Origin: Bathynomus jamesi
Taxonomy: Eukaryota; Arthropoda; Malacostraca; Isopoda; Cirolanidae
NCBI GenBank assembly: GCA_023014485.1
Contig: JAJOZX010012297.1
Coordinates: 56,335-120,334 of the forward strand
DNA length: 64,000 nt
Direction of reading: 5' to 3'
Below are positions 11,551 to 22,049 of this stretch, piece after piece. Position 1 is the first letter of the stretch. The number at the start of each line of letters is the position of its first letter. The notes under the pieces are model-generated. The model saw only the letters and a program-made list of their open reading frames with translations, was not told the origin of the DNA and ran no database searches. Both the position numbers and the translations under genes were made by a program.

Positions 11551-12205
11551 GTAAATACTGTACTTTGAATTGAAATACAGTTTTTATACAATGATTCAAT
11601 AAATTTTTTGCATTAGTTAATTTATTTATTTCTTCACTCATCCTATCTCTCACTTCTGACTTAGAATTTCTCCATTTTGACAGGAACTGAAGTTAAGTTG
11701 TATCGGAATAGTTTAAAAACCCCTCAGATGTTCTAAAAAAGAAAATTCTTTAAAATTCTCGGTTCGGAGAATATTCTCAAGAAAATTCTCAAGAATATTC
11801 TCTGCAAATATATAACAATATAAAATAAACATCATTATGGGAAACAGACTTCATTAGGATACAGAATTAGGATTATTATAAGTAGGTATTATTATATTAA
11901 GAACTATAATTTATTATCTAATAATTTATTATAATAAGTATTAGGGATGTACCGATATCGCTTTTCAGCCGATAACCAATACCATAATTAAAAACAGTAT
12001 CAACCGATACCGATATCCAGCTAGGGTTTATTAGTTTGTCATATTTTTGTAACATATTCATAATTTGGTTATTATTCATTTTTTGACCCAGTCACACCCA
12101 GCTATAACAGCAATATATATTGAATAACCAATCAAAACTGAATAAGAAAATATATATATTATCTTGTGCAAATTTGTATAAAATATCTTTTTTTATTAAA
12201 ATATA

Positions 12206-12822
12206 GGTAAATATGGATATTACGGCCTCCACCCAATTTTGATGCCAAAATACATTTTCCTAGTAGTGTATGATGTGCTTTGTTCAAATCTGGCCTTCAT
12301 TTTATGTGGAAATGAACCAATCAAAAGTTATGAGACTTCAAAGTTTTAACATATTTTGGTTCATTTCCCCATAAAATGAAGGCCAGATTTTAACATTGCA
12401 CATCAAATACTACTAGAAAAATGCATTCCAGTGTCCAAATTGCTAGAGAACCTACCTAACCTAACCTAACCTAACCTAACCTAACCTACTAACCTAACTA
12501 CCCAACCTAACCTAATATTAGGGTTAGGTTAGGTAGGTTGTTTGGTAGGTTAGGTTAGGTTAGGTTGGTTGGTTAGGTTCTCTAGCAATTTGGACACTGG
12601 AATGCATTTTTCTAGTAGTATTTGATGTGCAATGTTAAAATCTGGCTTTCATTTTATGGGGAAATGAACCAAAATATGTTAAAACTTTGAAGTCTCATAA
12701 CTTTTGATTGGTTCATTTCCACATAAAATGAAGGCCAGATTTGAACAAAGCACATCATACACTACTAGGAAGATGTATTTTGGCATCAAAATTGGGTGGA
12801 GGCCATAATATCCATATTTACC
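12206..12822. repeat. Palindrome centred on interstitial (TTAGG)n
   Basis: Arms of about 300 bp (ggtaaatatggatatta… and complement) face each other around 12514. The centre, 12446-12586, is runs of aacct followed by runs of aggtt. These are the arthropod telomere unit TTAGG in both orientations, meeting at attaggg. Arms match closely. Confidence 0.9.
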
Positions 12823-13009
12823 ATCATTTGTATAATTTAGGTCTCGGGGGTACGGGGGTGGAGCCCCTGTAAAGATCACGCATCACAAATTGATCGGTCC
12901 TAATGTTTTGCGGACAGTTCAGTACGTGACACCGGTTAGGTCAACTGTACACCCTTGATGATTGGTTAGGTTGTCATGATATTTTTGTTTAAATTCGTTA
13001 GTTTAAACG

Positions 13010-13187
13010 AAAATGACGAGTGCAAACTTTTCTGGTTAATTTTGAGGTGTTTTGTACGAAACTGCCATCCATTTCCTGTGCAAATGCGGTTTTCAAGATG
13101 ACGATATCTCAAAAACTACGCATTTGCACAGGAAACGGATGGCAGTGCAGAACACCTCAAAATTGACCAGAAAAGTTTGCTCTCATT
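13010..13187. repeat. Short hairpin foldback
   Basis: Arms caaacttttctggttaattt … and complement, plus cgcatttgcacaggaaa, face each other with a loop containing gacgatatctcaaaaac. The loop phrase resembles that of the foldback at 59737-59932 (ttatctcaaaaac), suggesting a related foldback class. A second inverted pair, gacccagtcac (about 12086) and gtgactgggtc (about 13196), encloses it and the preceding palindrome. Confidence 0.75.
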
Positions 13188-13299
13188 ATAAAAAGTGACT
13201 GGGTCAAGAAACGAATAATTACCCATAATTCGTTTTCTGTGTTGAAAATTTGGCAACAAAGCAATAATCCTTTTCATTAAAGATAGCAACACTGCATTA

Positions 13300-13412
13300 G
13301 ATGTCATAGTTTTGTTTGTTATGCAATTGGACTATGGGCCTATGTTGGGCTTAGTAAATGTGTTTTTTGGGGAACTTAGCTCAGAGATATTTGGGAGCAC
13401 CATCAACAACAG
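13300..13412 (+). pseudogene. hAT transposase fragment left of the LINE
   Basis: The frame ending LAQRYLGAPSTTVASE reads across the target site once the LINE is ignored: the coding sequence to 13412 joins that at 19014. The upstream part is degenerate. A-YL-AP-STVASE is the start of the hAT dimerisation domain. Confidence 0.7.
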
Positions 13413-13639
13413 TTTTTTTTTTTTTTTAAGGTGCTGCAACCCTGCTGGATTATTGGCACCAAGACTAAAAAGAAATGAAAAAAGACCTCTACCACTTCAG
13501 TTGTAGGGTTCCACTCTACAACACACAGGATGGAAAAGAAAAAGGAACCTGTTAGTAAAAGAATAATACTATAGCTACTACAAAAAGACTATCAAACGAT
13601 AAACACCTAGATCAGGTTAGATAAATTGGCTTTCTTTAA

Positions 13640-14512
13640 GAAGGTCAAAAGTAAGGATGATGGAAATTCATTCCCCAAAACATTTCATAAGAAAAACAAA
13701 TTCCTTTGCCATTACAATAGTGAATGAATCAAATCAGTTCGAAGAAGATTATAAGTGGGGCAATGAATGACCGCATGTTCTGGGGTGAGTTGAACATTAC
13801 AAGGACCACACCTTTTAAATAAAGTTGCATCAAAAAAATGTCCATGGGACAACTAGAGCAATTCAACTAAGCCTGGTCAATATGACATCACTCCTGCGAT
13901 TCTTTTCTGGGATCCTTTCCAAAGGACAGGTTCATCTGAGGAAGGAGTCCATTGCATTGGGACCATTCCTGTTGCCACTCAGAGAGAATGAAATGTGAAA
14001 TGGGCGTCATAAATTCACCAACAGAGTAAGGGATGGTCTGGACTTCATCAAGACTACAAGCCATACGTGCTGCTTCATCAACAGTATCATTCCCCCGGAT
14101 ACCAACATGACCAGGAGTCCATAAAAAGATAACATCAAGATTATACTGATTGAGTAATTCAATAATCTGAATGACTATATGCCAGAAGAGGACTGTATAG
14201 CTTTCAGAGAAGAAAGGGAGTCAGAACAAACAAACAAAACTTAGTAAGGTCTGAGTTGTGACAAATAATATATTAACGCCTGTAGTATAGCATACAATTC
14301 TGCAGTAAATATAGAACAGTGCTCTGGAAGGCAAAAACCTTAATCACCCCATCCCAGAGAAATGCACATCCAGTACCACTTTCTGATTTAGATCCATCAG
14401 TATATACAGATAAGTATCCTCTTTCTTTGTAAGTTCTACCCTCTCCAGAAAACTTCTTTGGAGCACAATGCAAAAGCCAATTTGTTGTTAGTGGTATGAA
14501 TAGAAAAATCAA
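13640..14512 (-). pseudogene. LINE ORF2 C-terminus: RNase H domain, frameshifted
   Basis: Downstream of the RT frame the minus strand reads SVYTDGSKSESGTGCAFLWD (RNase H first Asp in YTDGS, about 14393) and later, in another frame, WTPGHVGIRGNDTVDEAARM (about 14060-14120). It continues to about 13640. YTDGS and GHVG-GN--D are RNase H hallmarks. The two halves are out of frame and the stretch 14513-14694 has stops, so this copy cannot make a complete ORF2 product. Confidence 0.85.
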
Positions 14513-14694
14513 AATTCACTGTTACAGGGTGATAAATGAAATAGGAACCTTGCTGAGATGCTATCAAATCAAAAGTTAAACCCACTGGTGAATAAAATCC
14601 TTGATCCAGCCACTAAAAGGTATTGGGTATGGACGTATAGTCTATAAAATTGAAAATTATAAAATCATATTAATACAAGTTTAGTGGGTGTGAA

Positions 14695-17319
14695 TCAAAC
14701 CTTAAACATTTTAGTAGCATACCTAGCACCTAACAGTTTTCTTCTATAATGCAAGGGCATAATGTTTGATTCAGCTTCTAAATAATCAACTCTTGTACAT
14801 TTGAGAGCTCCCAAAGCCAGTCTAATACATTTATACTGCATCCTATCTAGCTTCAGTAAATTTGTTTTAGAACAGGTATGGTACAAAAAACATCCATAGT
14901 CTAATTTACTACGTACCAAGGACTTATATAACATCAACAAAGTTGATCTACTTAAACCCCAAACTGAATTAGAAAAAAATTTTAATATAGAAATAGCTTT
15001 CACACAAGCTTCCTCCAGGTATTGAATATGCTTAGACCAAGTCAAACCCTGATCCAAAACTATTCCCAGATATCTATAACTTGAAACATACTGAACTGGA
15101 TTTCCTGATAAATACAATGTTAAATCATCATTCCTCCATGGTCTTTTTGAGAAAATCATACATCTTGATTTGGATGATGAAAATTTTAAGCCCCATTCCT
15201 CTGACCATTCACTAATATGATTAAGGACACCTTGCATCACATATGTCAAAAAATTCAAATCATCCCCAACCACCCACAAGGCACAGTCATCAGCATACAT
15301 GGAATACCTGACACTGTCATTGATTCCGTCAAATAAATTATTAATCATCAAGGAAAATAGTGTTGGACTTAGGATACTTCCCTGTGGGAGGCCAATTTCA
15401 ACATTAAAGCTATTGGAAATGTGATTTCCAACTAAAACTCTAATACGGCGATTAGAAATAAAATTTTGGATAAATCTTGGAAGATGGCCTTTTAACCCAG
15501 ATTTATACAGTTTTTGAAGTAAACCATGATGCCAGACAGTATCATAAGCTTTTTCAATATCAAGGAACACAGTCAAGACATATTCATTTCTCAAAAAAGA
15601 CTCCCTTATATCATTTTCTAACCGAACAAGGCTATCTATTGTTGAAAATCTATGCCTGAACCCACTCTGAAACTGAGACAAAACATTCTTTTCTTCTAAA
15701 AATTTCATAAGTCTAAATGATACCATTTTCTCCATAACTTTACACAGGCAACTTGTTAATGCTATAGGCCTAAAAGATGTAGGGTCAGTAGAAGGTCTAC
15801 CTGGCTTATACAGAGGGATTAAAATACTCTCTCTCCAGCAATCTGGGAAGACATCTCGTAACCATAAAAAATTATAAAACCTTAGTAAAATTTCTTTATT
15901 TTGTGGGGTCATATTAGATAGAAAAGGATATACAACATTATCTCTACCAGGAGCTGTTAGTTTAGTATCCTTAAGAATTCTTTCTAGTTCATATATGGTA
16001 AATGGGGAGTTGTAAGTAGTATCACTTGGTTCAAAATGAATAGGGACAAACTCAGATTCCACCATATGATATACAAAAGGTTCAATATAAAAGGAGAGGC
16101 TACTGGTGTTTGCAAAACTGCTGCCTAAAATCTGGGCAGTGTCAACTGGATCAGCATATAAAACACCTTCAGACTTTAAAACCAAAGAACCCCTAGATCC
16201 CCTATTGGCACTAAAACGCTGTATTTTATTCCAAACCTCACTCACTGTGGAATGAGACGATATAGACTGTACAAAATCTCTCCTTGAGTTCCTCTTAGAT
16301 AGTCTAACAACCCTGCGAGCCAATGCTTTTGCTTTTTGATAGATGACCAATGTTTCTTGTATGGGATTACTAACAAAAAGCCTAAATGATCTCTTTTTAA
16401 CTCTAAGAGCTTCAGCACAGGTATCATTCCACCAGTATTTACCATATTTAAAGTTCACCGTAGACGAAGAGCGGGGAATATATTTAGATGCACAAGCAAT
16501 GAGTGAGTTTGTTATATTACAACAATTTTCATCAGCACTCCTACAAAAATCAACTGGAGGAAGAGAGAGATTGGCTTCAAAGGTTAATAAAGAACTACCT
16601 ATCTTCCATTTTGGCCTCTTAAAAACCAACAACTCCTCAAAAGTGTCAAGAATAATAGGGAAATGATCACTATCATATAAGTCCGGTAACACAGTCCAAG
16701 ATAGTTGCTGAAATAAACCAGAAGAGGCAACTGTTAAGTCAATGCTTGAAAAGTGTCCCCTAAATTCAGCACAGTAAGTTGGGACTGGAGAGTTCAAAAC
16801 AAATAAATCTAGATCAGTAAACAATTCTGCCAGTAAGTTACCCTTAATACAACTATTATGGGAACCCCAGGAGACATGATGGCTATTGAAATCTCCCATT
16901 AGTAGGACTGGTTGTGGCACCTTCAAGAGGACACTCTCAAATTCCTTTCTTGTAAGAGTCAGATGTGGAGGTAGATAAATGGAACAGACAGTAAAAGATA
17001 CTGACCTAAGGTGAATTCTGGCTGCCACTATTTCAAAATCTGAACAAATTACAACAGGGGAAAAAGGGATGGAATTGTGTATCCCTAGAAGGACACCACC
17101 ACCCTGCCTAGTCCTATCTTTACGAACACAAGTATATCCCTTCAATCCAATAGTAGCTTCCTGACAAAGATAAGTTTCTTGCAAAGCAAGGATAGTAGGT
17201 TTATGATCACTTATCAGGGTCTGAAGGAATGGATATCTTTTATGAAAGCCCCTCAAATTCCACTGACATAACTTAACAGACATGATGAATAAAAGTGGTA
17301 AAAAGAAATTAATCTCCAA
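14695..17319 (-). CDS. LINE ORF2: AP endonuclease and reverse transcriptase
   Basis: An 874-residue open frame that is long for such an old nest. The likely true start is Met13 (MSVKLCQWNLRGF). The endonuclease covers about residues 13-240, with LALQETYL (catalytic Glu), GGGVLLGI, GDFNSHHVSWG and DSDHFPI. The RT covers about 440-760, with SFRPIALTSCLCKVMEKM, FLDIEKAYDTVWH, GLPQGSILSPTLFSLMINN, the catalytic MYADDCALW and YRYLGIVLDQGLTW. The protein nicks target DNA and primes reverse transcription there. It stops before RNase H, which lies downstream in broken frames. Starts 132 bases after the end of ORF1. Confidence 0.93.
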   Translation of the reverse strand: MEINFFLPLLFIMSVKLCQWNLRGFHKRYPFLQTLISDHKPTILALQETYLCQEATIGLKGYTCVRKDRTRQGGGVLLGIHNSIPFSPVVICSDFEIVAARIHLRSVSFTVCSIYLPPHLTLTRKEFESVLLKVPQPVLLMGDFNSHHVSWGSHNSCIKGNLLAELFTDLDLFVLNSPVPTYCAEFRGHFSSIDLTVASSGLFQQLSWTVLPDLYDSDHFPIILDTFEELLVFKRPKWKIGSSLLTFEANLSLPPVDFCRSADENCCNITNSLIACASKYIPRSSSTVNFKYGKYWWNDTCAEALRVKKRSFRLFVSNPIQETLVIYQKAKALARRVVRLSKRNSRRDFVQSISSHSTVSEVWNKIQRFSANRGSRGSLVLKSEGVLYADPVDTAQILGSSFANTSSLSFYIEPFVYHMVESEFVPIHFEPSDTTYNSPFTIYELERILKDTKLTAPGRDNVVYPFLSNMTPQNKEILLRFYNFLWLRDVFPDCWRESILIPLYKPGRPSTDPTSFRPIALTSCLCKVMEKMVSFRLMKFLEEKNVLSQFQSGFRHRFSTIDSLVRLENDIRESFLRNEYVLTVFLDIEKAYDTVWHHGLLQKLYKSGLKGHLPRFIQNFISNRRIRVLVGNHISNSFNVEIGLPQGSILSPTLFSLMINNLFDGINDSVRYSMYADDCALWVVGDDLNFLTYVMQGVLNHISEWSEEWGLKFSSSKSRCMIFSKRPWRNDDLTLYLSGNPVQYVSSYRYLGIVLDQGLTWSKHIQYLEEACVKAISILKFFSNSVWGLSRSTLLMLYKSLVRSKLDYGCFLYHTCSKTNLLKLDRMQYKCIRLALGALKCTRVDYLEAESNIMPLHYRRKLLGARYATKMFKV

Positions 17320-17451
17320 AGAGAATCCTAAAACCGTCCCTACTATCTATGTGACTCTTTGGTATTCCTTGTTTCCCAAGCATGAGGGCCAATTTGACAA
17401 CCATTGCCTTAGGTTGAAGATTCAATTCGGAAAGTTTCTTATATTCATTAA

Positions 17452-18579
17452 TTATATCCCAAATAGAAAATCTGGGATGTCATTGGATGAGCTGAGTAAA
17501 CTCTTTATAGGAGAAATAGTAGTGATAGAAGGAGTAGTACTTGTTGTAGCCATGGAAGAAGCATTACTGGCTGTATGTATTTCACACTGAGTCCCAACTG
17601 ACACATATGTAAGAGATTTAGACAAATTCTGGGAACCTACTTGAGCATAAGATGCAGAGGAGATCTGAGGAGATAAATGAGAAAAGTACTTACGTCTAGC
17701 TTCAGGAAAAGACAAATTATCATCAAATTTGATATGAATAATCTCACTCTCTCTGATCCAATGGGGACACTGTCGAGAATTAACAAAATGAGAAGCTTTA
17801 CAATTAATACAAGAAACATCTTTATCAGGCAATACACAGGTCTCTTTATCATGATCTTGTCCACATTTAAGACATCTGTTACTATTTGTGCAAGTCCTTG
17901 TCCCATGTCCATACCTCCAACACTTAAAACAAAGTAAAGGATTAGGATAATATCGCTTGACATCATACGCTAAATATCCACAGAATAGTTTACTAGGAAG
18001 AGTAGTCCCACCAAAAGTACATACTAAAAGAGAAGTAGGAATCTTCTCTCGACCTTTATTTAAACGTTTTATCCCAAGGACAGAATTGGTAGAAGACTGT
18101 AATTCAACCAAAATTTCCTCAGTTGATAAATGAAGGAGTTCTGGGGCAAAAATAATACCCTGAATTTTATTCAAATTATAAGCAATCTTAGCCTCAACTT
18201 CATAAAGACCATTTATAATTGATTTAGTACCCAAGAGAGCCTGAGACTGTCTCGAGTTGATGGTATTCACGAGTAATGAGCCAGACCTACAATAGGCGAC
18301 AGATTTCACTGGTCCACCACAAATAAGCTCTATAGACTTCTTAACACCAAAAGGACTAAGTTTGGTTAAGGGAACTGATAAATCTTTGCTATTCAAAAAA
18401 ATATAAGACACATGCTCAATAGGAAAATTAGGTTCAGCAGATGTAGGACAATTCAAGGGATGAGTAAGACTAGATGGTTCCTGAGTATCTAATCTTTGAG
18501 CAACTTCATTAGAACTTTTCTTGCAAAAAGAAGTGATAGCATGGTCAGTTTGCTTAATGACCGTACTCAATTCCATCAA
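17452..18579 (-). CDS. LINE ORF1: nucleic-acid-binding protein with CCHC knuckles
   Basis: 375 residues. The N-terminal half has no motif I can name. Around residues 215-275 are zinc knuckles: CFKCWRYGHGTRTC, CLKCGQDHDKETC and CINCKASHFVNSRQC, followed by HIKFDDNLSFPEARRKYFSH. The last is a signature seen after the knuckles in I/Nimb ORF1 proteins. The C-terminus is serine/threonine rich. Such proteins bind the element RNA and form the RNP. The frame is open from start to stop. Confidence 0.9.
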   Translation of the reverse strand: MMELSTVIKQTDHAITSFCKKSSNEVAQRLDTQEPSSLTHPLNCPTSAEPNFPIEHVSYIFLNSKDLSVPLTKLSPFGVKKSIELICGGPVKSVAYCRSGSLLVNTINSRQSQALLGTKSIINGLYEVEAKIAYNLNKIQGIIFAPELLHLSTEEILVELQSSTNSVLGIKRLNKGREKIPTSLLVCTFGGTTLPSKLFCGYLAYDVKRYYPNPLLCFKCWRYGHGTRTCTNSNRCLKCGQDHDKETCVLPDKDVSCINCKASHFVNSRQCPHWIRESEIIHIKFDDNLSFPEARRKYFSHLSPQISSASYAQVGSQNLSKSLTYVSVGTQCEIHTASNASSMATTSTTPSITTISPIKSLLSSSNDIPDFLFGI

Positions 18580-19003
18580 GTCATCACTGCGAGCCGACTC
18601 AAGGGTCTTAGAATCATCAACCCTAACCTTTTAGTACTTTTAGAAGTTACTCCTTTACTCATGATTGGATGTAGGGAGGTAACTATAACCTATACCCCAG
18701 GGTTGGGGTATAGGGCACACTAAGGACAGGCCTAGCCCAATAAGATGAGCTAGGCCACAGTCGTTACCAAAAACACCCGACAAGGCCTATGCCTTGCCAA
18801 GATCTTCTAACAAACAAGTACAAAAACACTGGAGTGATCCTATACCAGTCAAAAAATAATTCCAAAACGCAGGATCAATCTCAACTGCAGCCCTGGAAAG
18901 ATTTTTTAACACCACACCCCTGGTTTCAGTTAGAAAGAATTTGAACTTTGTCTTAACAAGCAATTGAGGCACGTCCGATTACCACAAAGGTTCACCGAAA
19001 ACC

Positions 19004-19165
19004 TCAACAACAGTTGCAAGCGAATGCATGTTCAGTATTGGAGGAAACATTGCCAGTGCTGCTAGAAACTGGCTCTCTCCTGAACATACAGAGGAACTGC
19101 TATTTTTACATGAGAACTTAACCCTTGTTAAAAAAAATGAGTTATGTGAAGTGATAAAACAATAA
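19004..19165 (+). pseudogene. hAT transposase C-terminus right of the LINE
   Basis: Reads TVASECMFSIGGNIASAARN … LSPEHTEELLFLHENL to TAA at 19163-19165. This is the hAT dimerisation domain (ASE-FS-G-I-, L--E-, L-FL-EN). It joins the coding stretch before 13412 if the LINE is removed; the join lies inside the LINE target duplication. It marks the host element 11942-19302 as hAT, plus orientation. Confidence 0.85.
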
Positions 19166-19391
19166 CATATTGGAAATTTCATCCTTTAAATAGGCTTTTA
19201 TTCAAAATTTTGGGTAAAATCGTACTTTTGAAATATCAGCTGATACCAATATTTTAAAAAATCTACCGATATCACCAATACCGATATATTGGTACATCCC
19301 TAATAAGTATGCATTATATACAAAAATTCTTATTTCCAGAATTTGTTTACCAATTTTGAATGAAACTCAAGCAAACAACCGTTTTGTTACT

Positions 19392-19898
19392 TCAAAACAA
19401 ATTTTTGCTATGCAGTAACCCATTAAGTGGGTCTGTTTTAAGTCGAGACCTATTTTTTGTTTTAATATTGGTCACTAGCGAAAATATTCTTTCAGCAGCA
19501 GCAGATGAATGGGGTAAAGACACGAGGTTTAGCATCAATTTTGATAAAATTGGAAAACGTGGTTGATCACCACATTTTTCCATAGAAACTGCATACCAAT
19601 ATTTCTCATGTTCTTTTACCTTATCACATGAAGGTGGCATATCATAAACAATTAATTCTCGCCATTCTTTGTTTAGTTCTTCATACTCTTCTTCACAAAT
19701 GATATTGGGGAACTTTACTGCTAAGGGAATTATAGAGCTAGGCTTTCCTTCACTCACATTTGAAGGATCTAGCGCTTCAAGTAATTCTAAATTAGTAAAC
19801 ATATTAGATATGAAACGCCTGTACATTTCCATTGATAAGGTTACATAAAAGTTTAAAGTTTTAAGTTGAAATTCATAAAGATAACGAACTGTCAACAA
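19392..19898 (-). pseudogene. hAT transposase C-terminal fragment
   Basis: 168 codons, ending with LNLVSLPHSSAAAERIFSL followed by KTKNRSRLKTDPLNGLLHSK. This is the hAT dimerisation domain of the type often found with GTF2I/ZMYM-like transposases. The catalytic core is absent. To the right, the minus strand starts at about 21430 with cagggttgccgaagttgcta, a plausible hAT terminus for this element, now split by 20161-21406. The left terminus was not found. Confidence 0.8.
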
Positions 19899-20160
19899 AT
19901 GAGTGATGAGTATTTTTAAAATCGTATGAAATCGTTTTGCATGAGATTTTCAAATGGCACTAGATTCAATAGTACCTAAAAGGCGCTAAAAAAGAAAGTT
20001 AGGAGAAATATGAAGGTAGCTAAGTGCCTGGCATTCGTCTCTATAAAACCAAAGTGAATAGTATTTCATTTAAAAAATGCTTAAATGGTACCAAATTTTA
20101 TGAAAGTCGTACCAAAAGTACCAGAGAGGGTCGAAAGTACCAAATTTGGTACATTAGTAG

Positions 20161-21406
20161 CAAAGGTGGGCACAAACCGTTTAATCCGTAATCGTTAATT
20201 AACGAAGTTAACTTTTTCGTTAACGATTTAACTTTTAAGTTAACTTTGAAAATCATTATCGGACTAATTAACTTCCGTTACATTTAACTTCCGTTAACTC
20301 AAGTCCGTTAACCCAAAAAATTAATAAATAACGTTTAAAAGTTTCTATTATTTTCAGTGCTGAGCAGGTGCGCAATTAATCCGCCACGTTAATAGTGATG
20401 AACGAATTCCATTTCCCCGTGCAAAATCAGGCGATATATTTGTTTCCGTCGCCACAATTTGTGTCTTACCAAATATGGTAGTTATTTATGGCGTTGGTTT
20501 GAGCAAACATGGTCGACTGTAAAATCAGGCGGAAAGATTTGCCATTGAGTTGAATGTTTCAACTTCTTTCAAGAAATATCACGAGCATTTTAAGGCACTT
20601 TCAATAATATATATGTAACAATTACAACAAATAACTACATTCGTTTCATTTGCAGTCTGTCTCTTGCGCAACATGTTTGTGCTAGTGAATATTTAAAAAT
20701 AATCGTTGTCAAGTAAGTCATGTATATTTATAATATGTCTGTGAGTACCTTATTAGTAGTCTCCTTGATACATTTCAAGAACCATAAAACTGATCAGGTA
20801 AGATTTCAATTCTCATGTCACTTTGATGACATAAATTAAGTCAATTGATGTCTTACAATGGGAGCGTTTTCACCTTAACCCTTTATGTTCTGACGGTACT
20901 TCTAGGTACCACATCTTTAAAATCTCCATAATTATTTTTCTACCCGGTTGATCCTGCCGGTACTTTCAAGTCCCACTGTGAATTAGTTTCTTTATGAGAT
21001 AATAGATGGCGTTGAGAAGTAAATGTGAGCGTGTGGCGCCAGAGGCTGTTTACTCTTTAGTATCTCTGCTGTAAAGACCGAAGAAATTTCAGTGCAATTA
21101 CTTCTCTATGGGCAAGGACATCCTGAGGGCCAAGAGATCATCCCTGTCTGATGAAAACTTTGATATGCTAATTTTCATGAAGGGCAACATGCATCTCATG
21201 GACAAAATGGAGAACGAGAAGAAGAGGGAAAATTAAATTATATATATATTGTGTTTTTCATTTTTTTATAATAAAAGTTAACGTTAACGGTTTATCGGTA
21301 ACTTCCGTTACATGATTAACGGATTAACGGTTAACGAAGTTAACTTTTTGGTTAACGGATTAGCGGTTAACGAAGTTAACTTTTTGGTTAACGGTGCTCA
21401 CCACTG
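20161..21406 (+). mobile_element. hAT element, 1,246 bp, CAAAGGTGGGCAC terminus
   Basis: Termini CAAAGGTGGGCAC and GTGCTCACCACTG are imperfect inverted repeats. The 8-bp duplication attagtag is perfect at 20153-20160 and 21407-21414. Subterminal DNA is full of gttaacggattaacg-type repeats at both ends. It keeps only the last ~41 codons of a transposase. It belongs to the same family as 33927-35252 judging from termini and C-terminus. Confidence 0.92.
21111..21236 (+). pseudogene. hAT transposase extreme C-terminus
   Basis: Reads GKDILRAKRSSLSDENFDML then IFMKGNMHL and a lysine-rich tail to TAA at 21234-21236. It aligns with GKDVLKPKRSGLSDSHFEML at the end of the hAT transposase at 34178-34414. 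The rest of the gene is gone. Confidence 0.85.
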
Positions 21407-21806
21407 ATTAGTAGCAACTTCGGCAACCCTGCCGAAGTCAGAAAAATAGTCGGAGAAAATAGGAGAGGGGGTGAAAGATGAAAAGAAGTAAAATAAGAAC
21501 GCTTATAAACCATACAAACACAGTCTTAACTCACTGTCATACCAAGCAAACTACAAACATGCAAGAAAAGAGTTACAGACATGCAAAGTAAAGAGAGGAT
21601 AAGAAAAAAAAAAAAAGTAGGTAAAGTTAAACAAAAAGTGGGTTAGTTTACGATACGAGCTACATATACGTTCATGTTAGTCTAATTTTTTTTTTTTTTT
21701 TTGCTGGCATCACACGCTGGCATGTCACAAGCTGGCATTCATCGTCAACAGACTCATCCTCGAGCACCACCACCAGAGCTCCTGTTGTTAACTTTCTTTT
21801 TTAATT

Positions 21807-22013
21807 TTAAACAACGTTAATATTTTTAAAATGTCTGTCAAGACGGTTCTTAAACATATTAACGCTGGTAGAATGAACGACTGACGCGGGAAGATTATTC
21901 CATTTATCAATTACTTTAAACGTAAAGAAGTTTTTAGCGATATTAGTAATGAAACGTCTGCCACGCAACTTAAATCCGTTATTGCGAGTATTACTATTAT
22001 CGAACGTGAACAA
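21807..22013 (-). pseudogene. CR1 ORF2 C-terminal tail
   Basis: The last 68 codons, MFTFDNSNTRNNGFKLRG … KNFFTFKVIDKWNNLPASVV … DRHF. This is the conserved end of CR1/L2-type ORF2 (FF--R--D-WN-LP). It is out of frame with the RT at 22050, a break near 22030-22060. The same tail occurs at 63141-63428. Confidence 0.85.
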
Positions 22014-22049
22014 TTTGTCAAAATTTACGTTATCGATGTTATTAACGAT

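Larger units (their letters stand above)
10310..12080. repeat. Large inverted repeat (1.8 kb foldback)
   Basis: Sequence left of about 11412 recurs inverted to the right. For example, 10320-10600 pairs with 11807-12062 and 11100-11290 pairs with 11535-11745. The left arm carries an extra block (about 10636-11006) missing from the right arm. The outer 120 bp of each arm is the end of the gggatgtaccgata hAT element, so the inverted duplication includes a hAT terminus and its flank. Confidence 0.88.
13413..19003 (-). mobile_element. I/Nimb-like non-LTR retrotransposon, complete length
   Basis: A 5.59 kb LINE with a 10-bp target duplication tcaacaacag at 13403-13412 and 19004-19013, and a poly-A tail seen as poly-T at 13413-13427. 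Order on the minus strand: 5' UTR (18580-19003), ORF1 with CCHC knuckles, ORF2 with endonuclease, reverse transcriptase and RNase H, then a short 3' UTR. An I-group LINE is indicated by the RNase H after RT and an ORF1 with tandem CCHC knuckles. Nimb is my best guess at the family. Confidence 0.9.
11942..19302 (+). mobile_element. hAT element carrying nested foldbacks and a LINE
   Basis: Termini TAGGGATGTACCGATA and TATTGGTACATCCCTA bracket 7.36 kb. The perfect 8-bp duplication ataagtat is at 11934-11941 and 19303-19310. Its transposase C-terminus is split by the LINE at 13413-19003. Without the LINE the element is about 1.8 kb and also contains two foldback blocks (12206-12822, about 13010-13187), so it is non-autonomous. 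Confidence 0.9.

Noticed and set aside
20941..20962. Real 18S rRNA gene start
   Set aside because: Only about 17-22 bases match; the following sequence is not rRNA.
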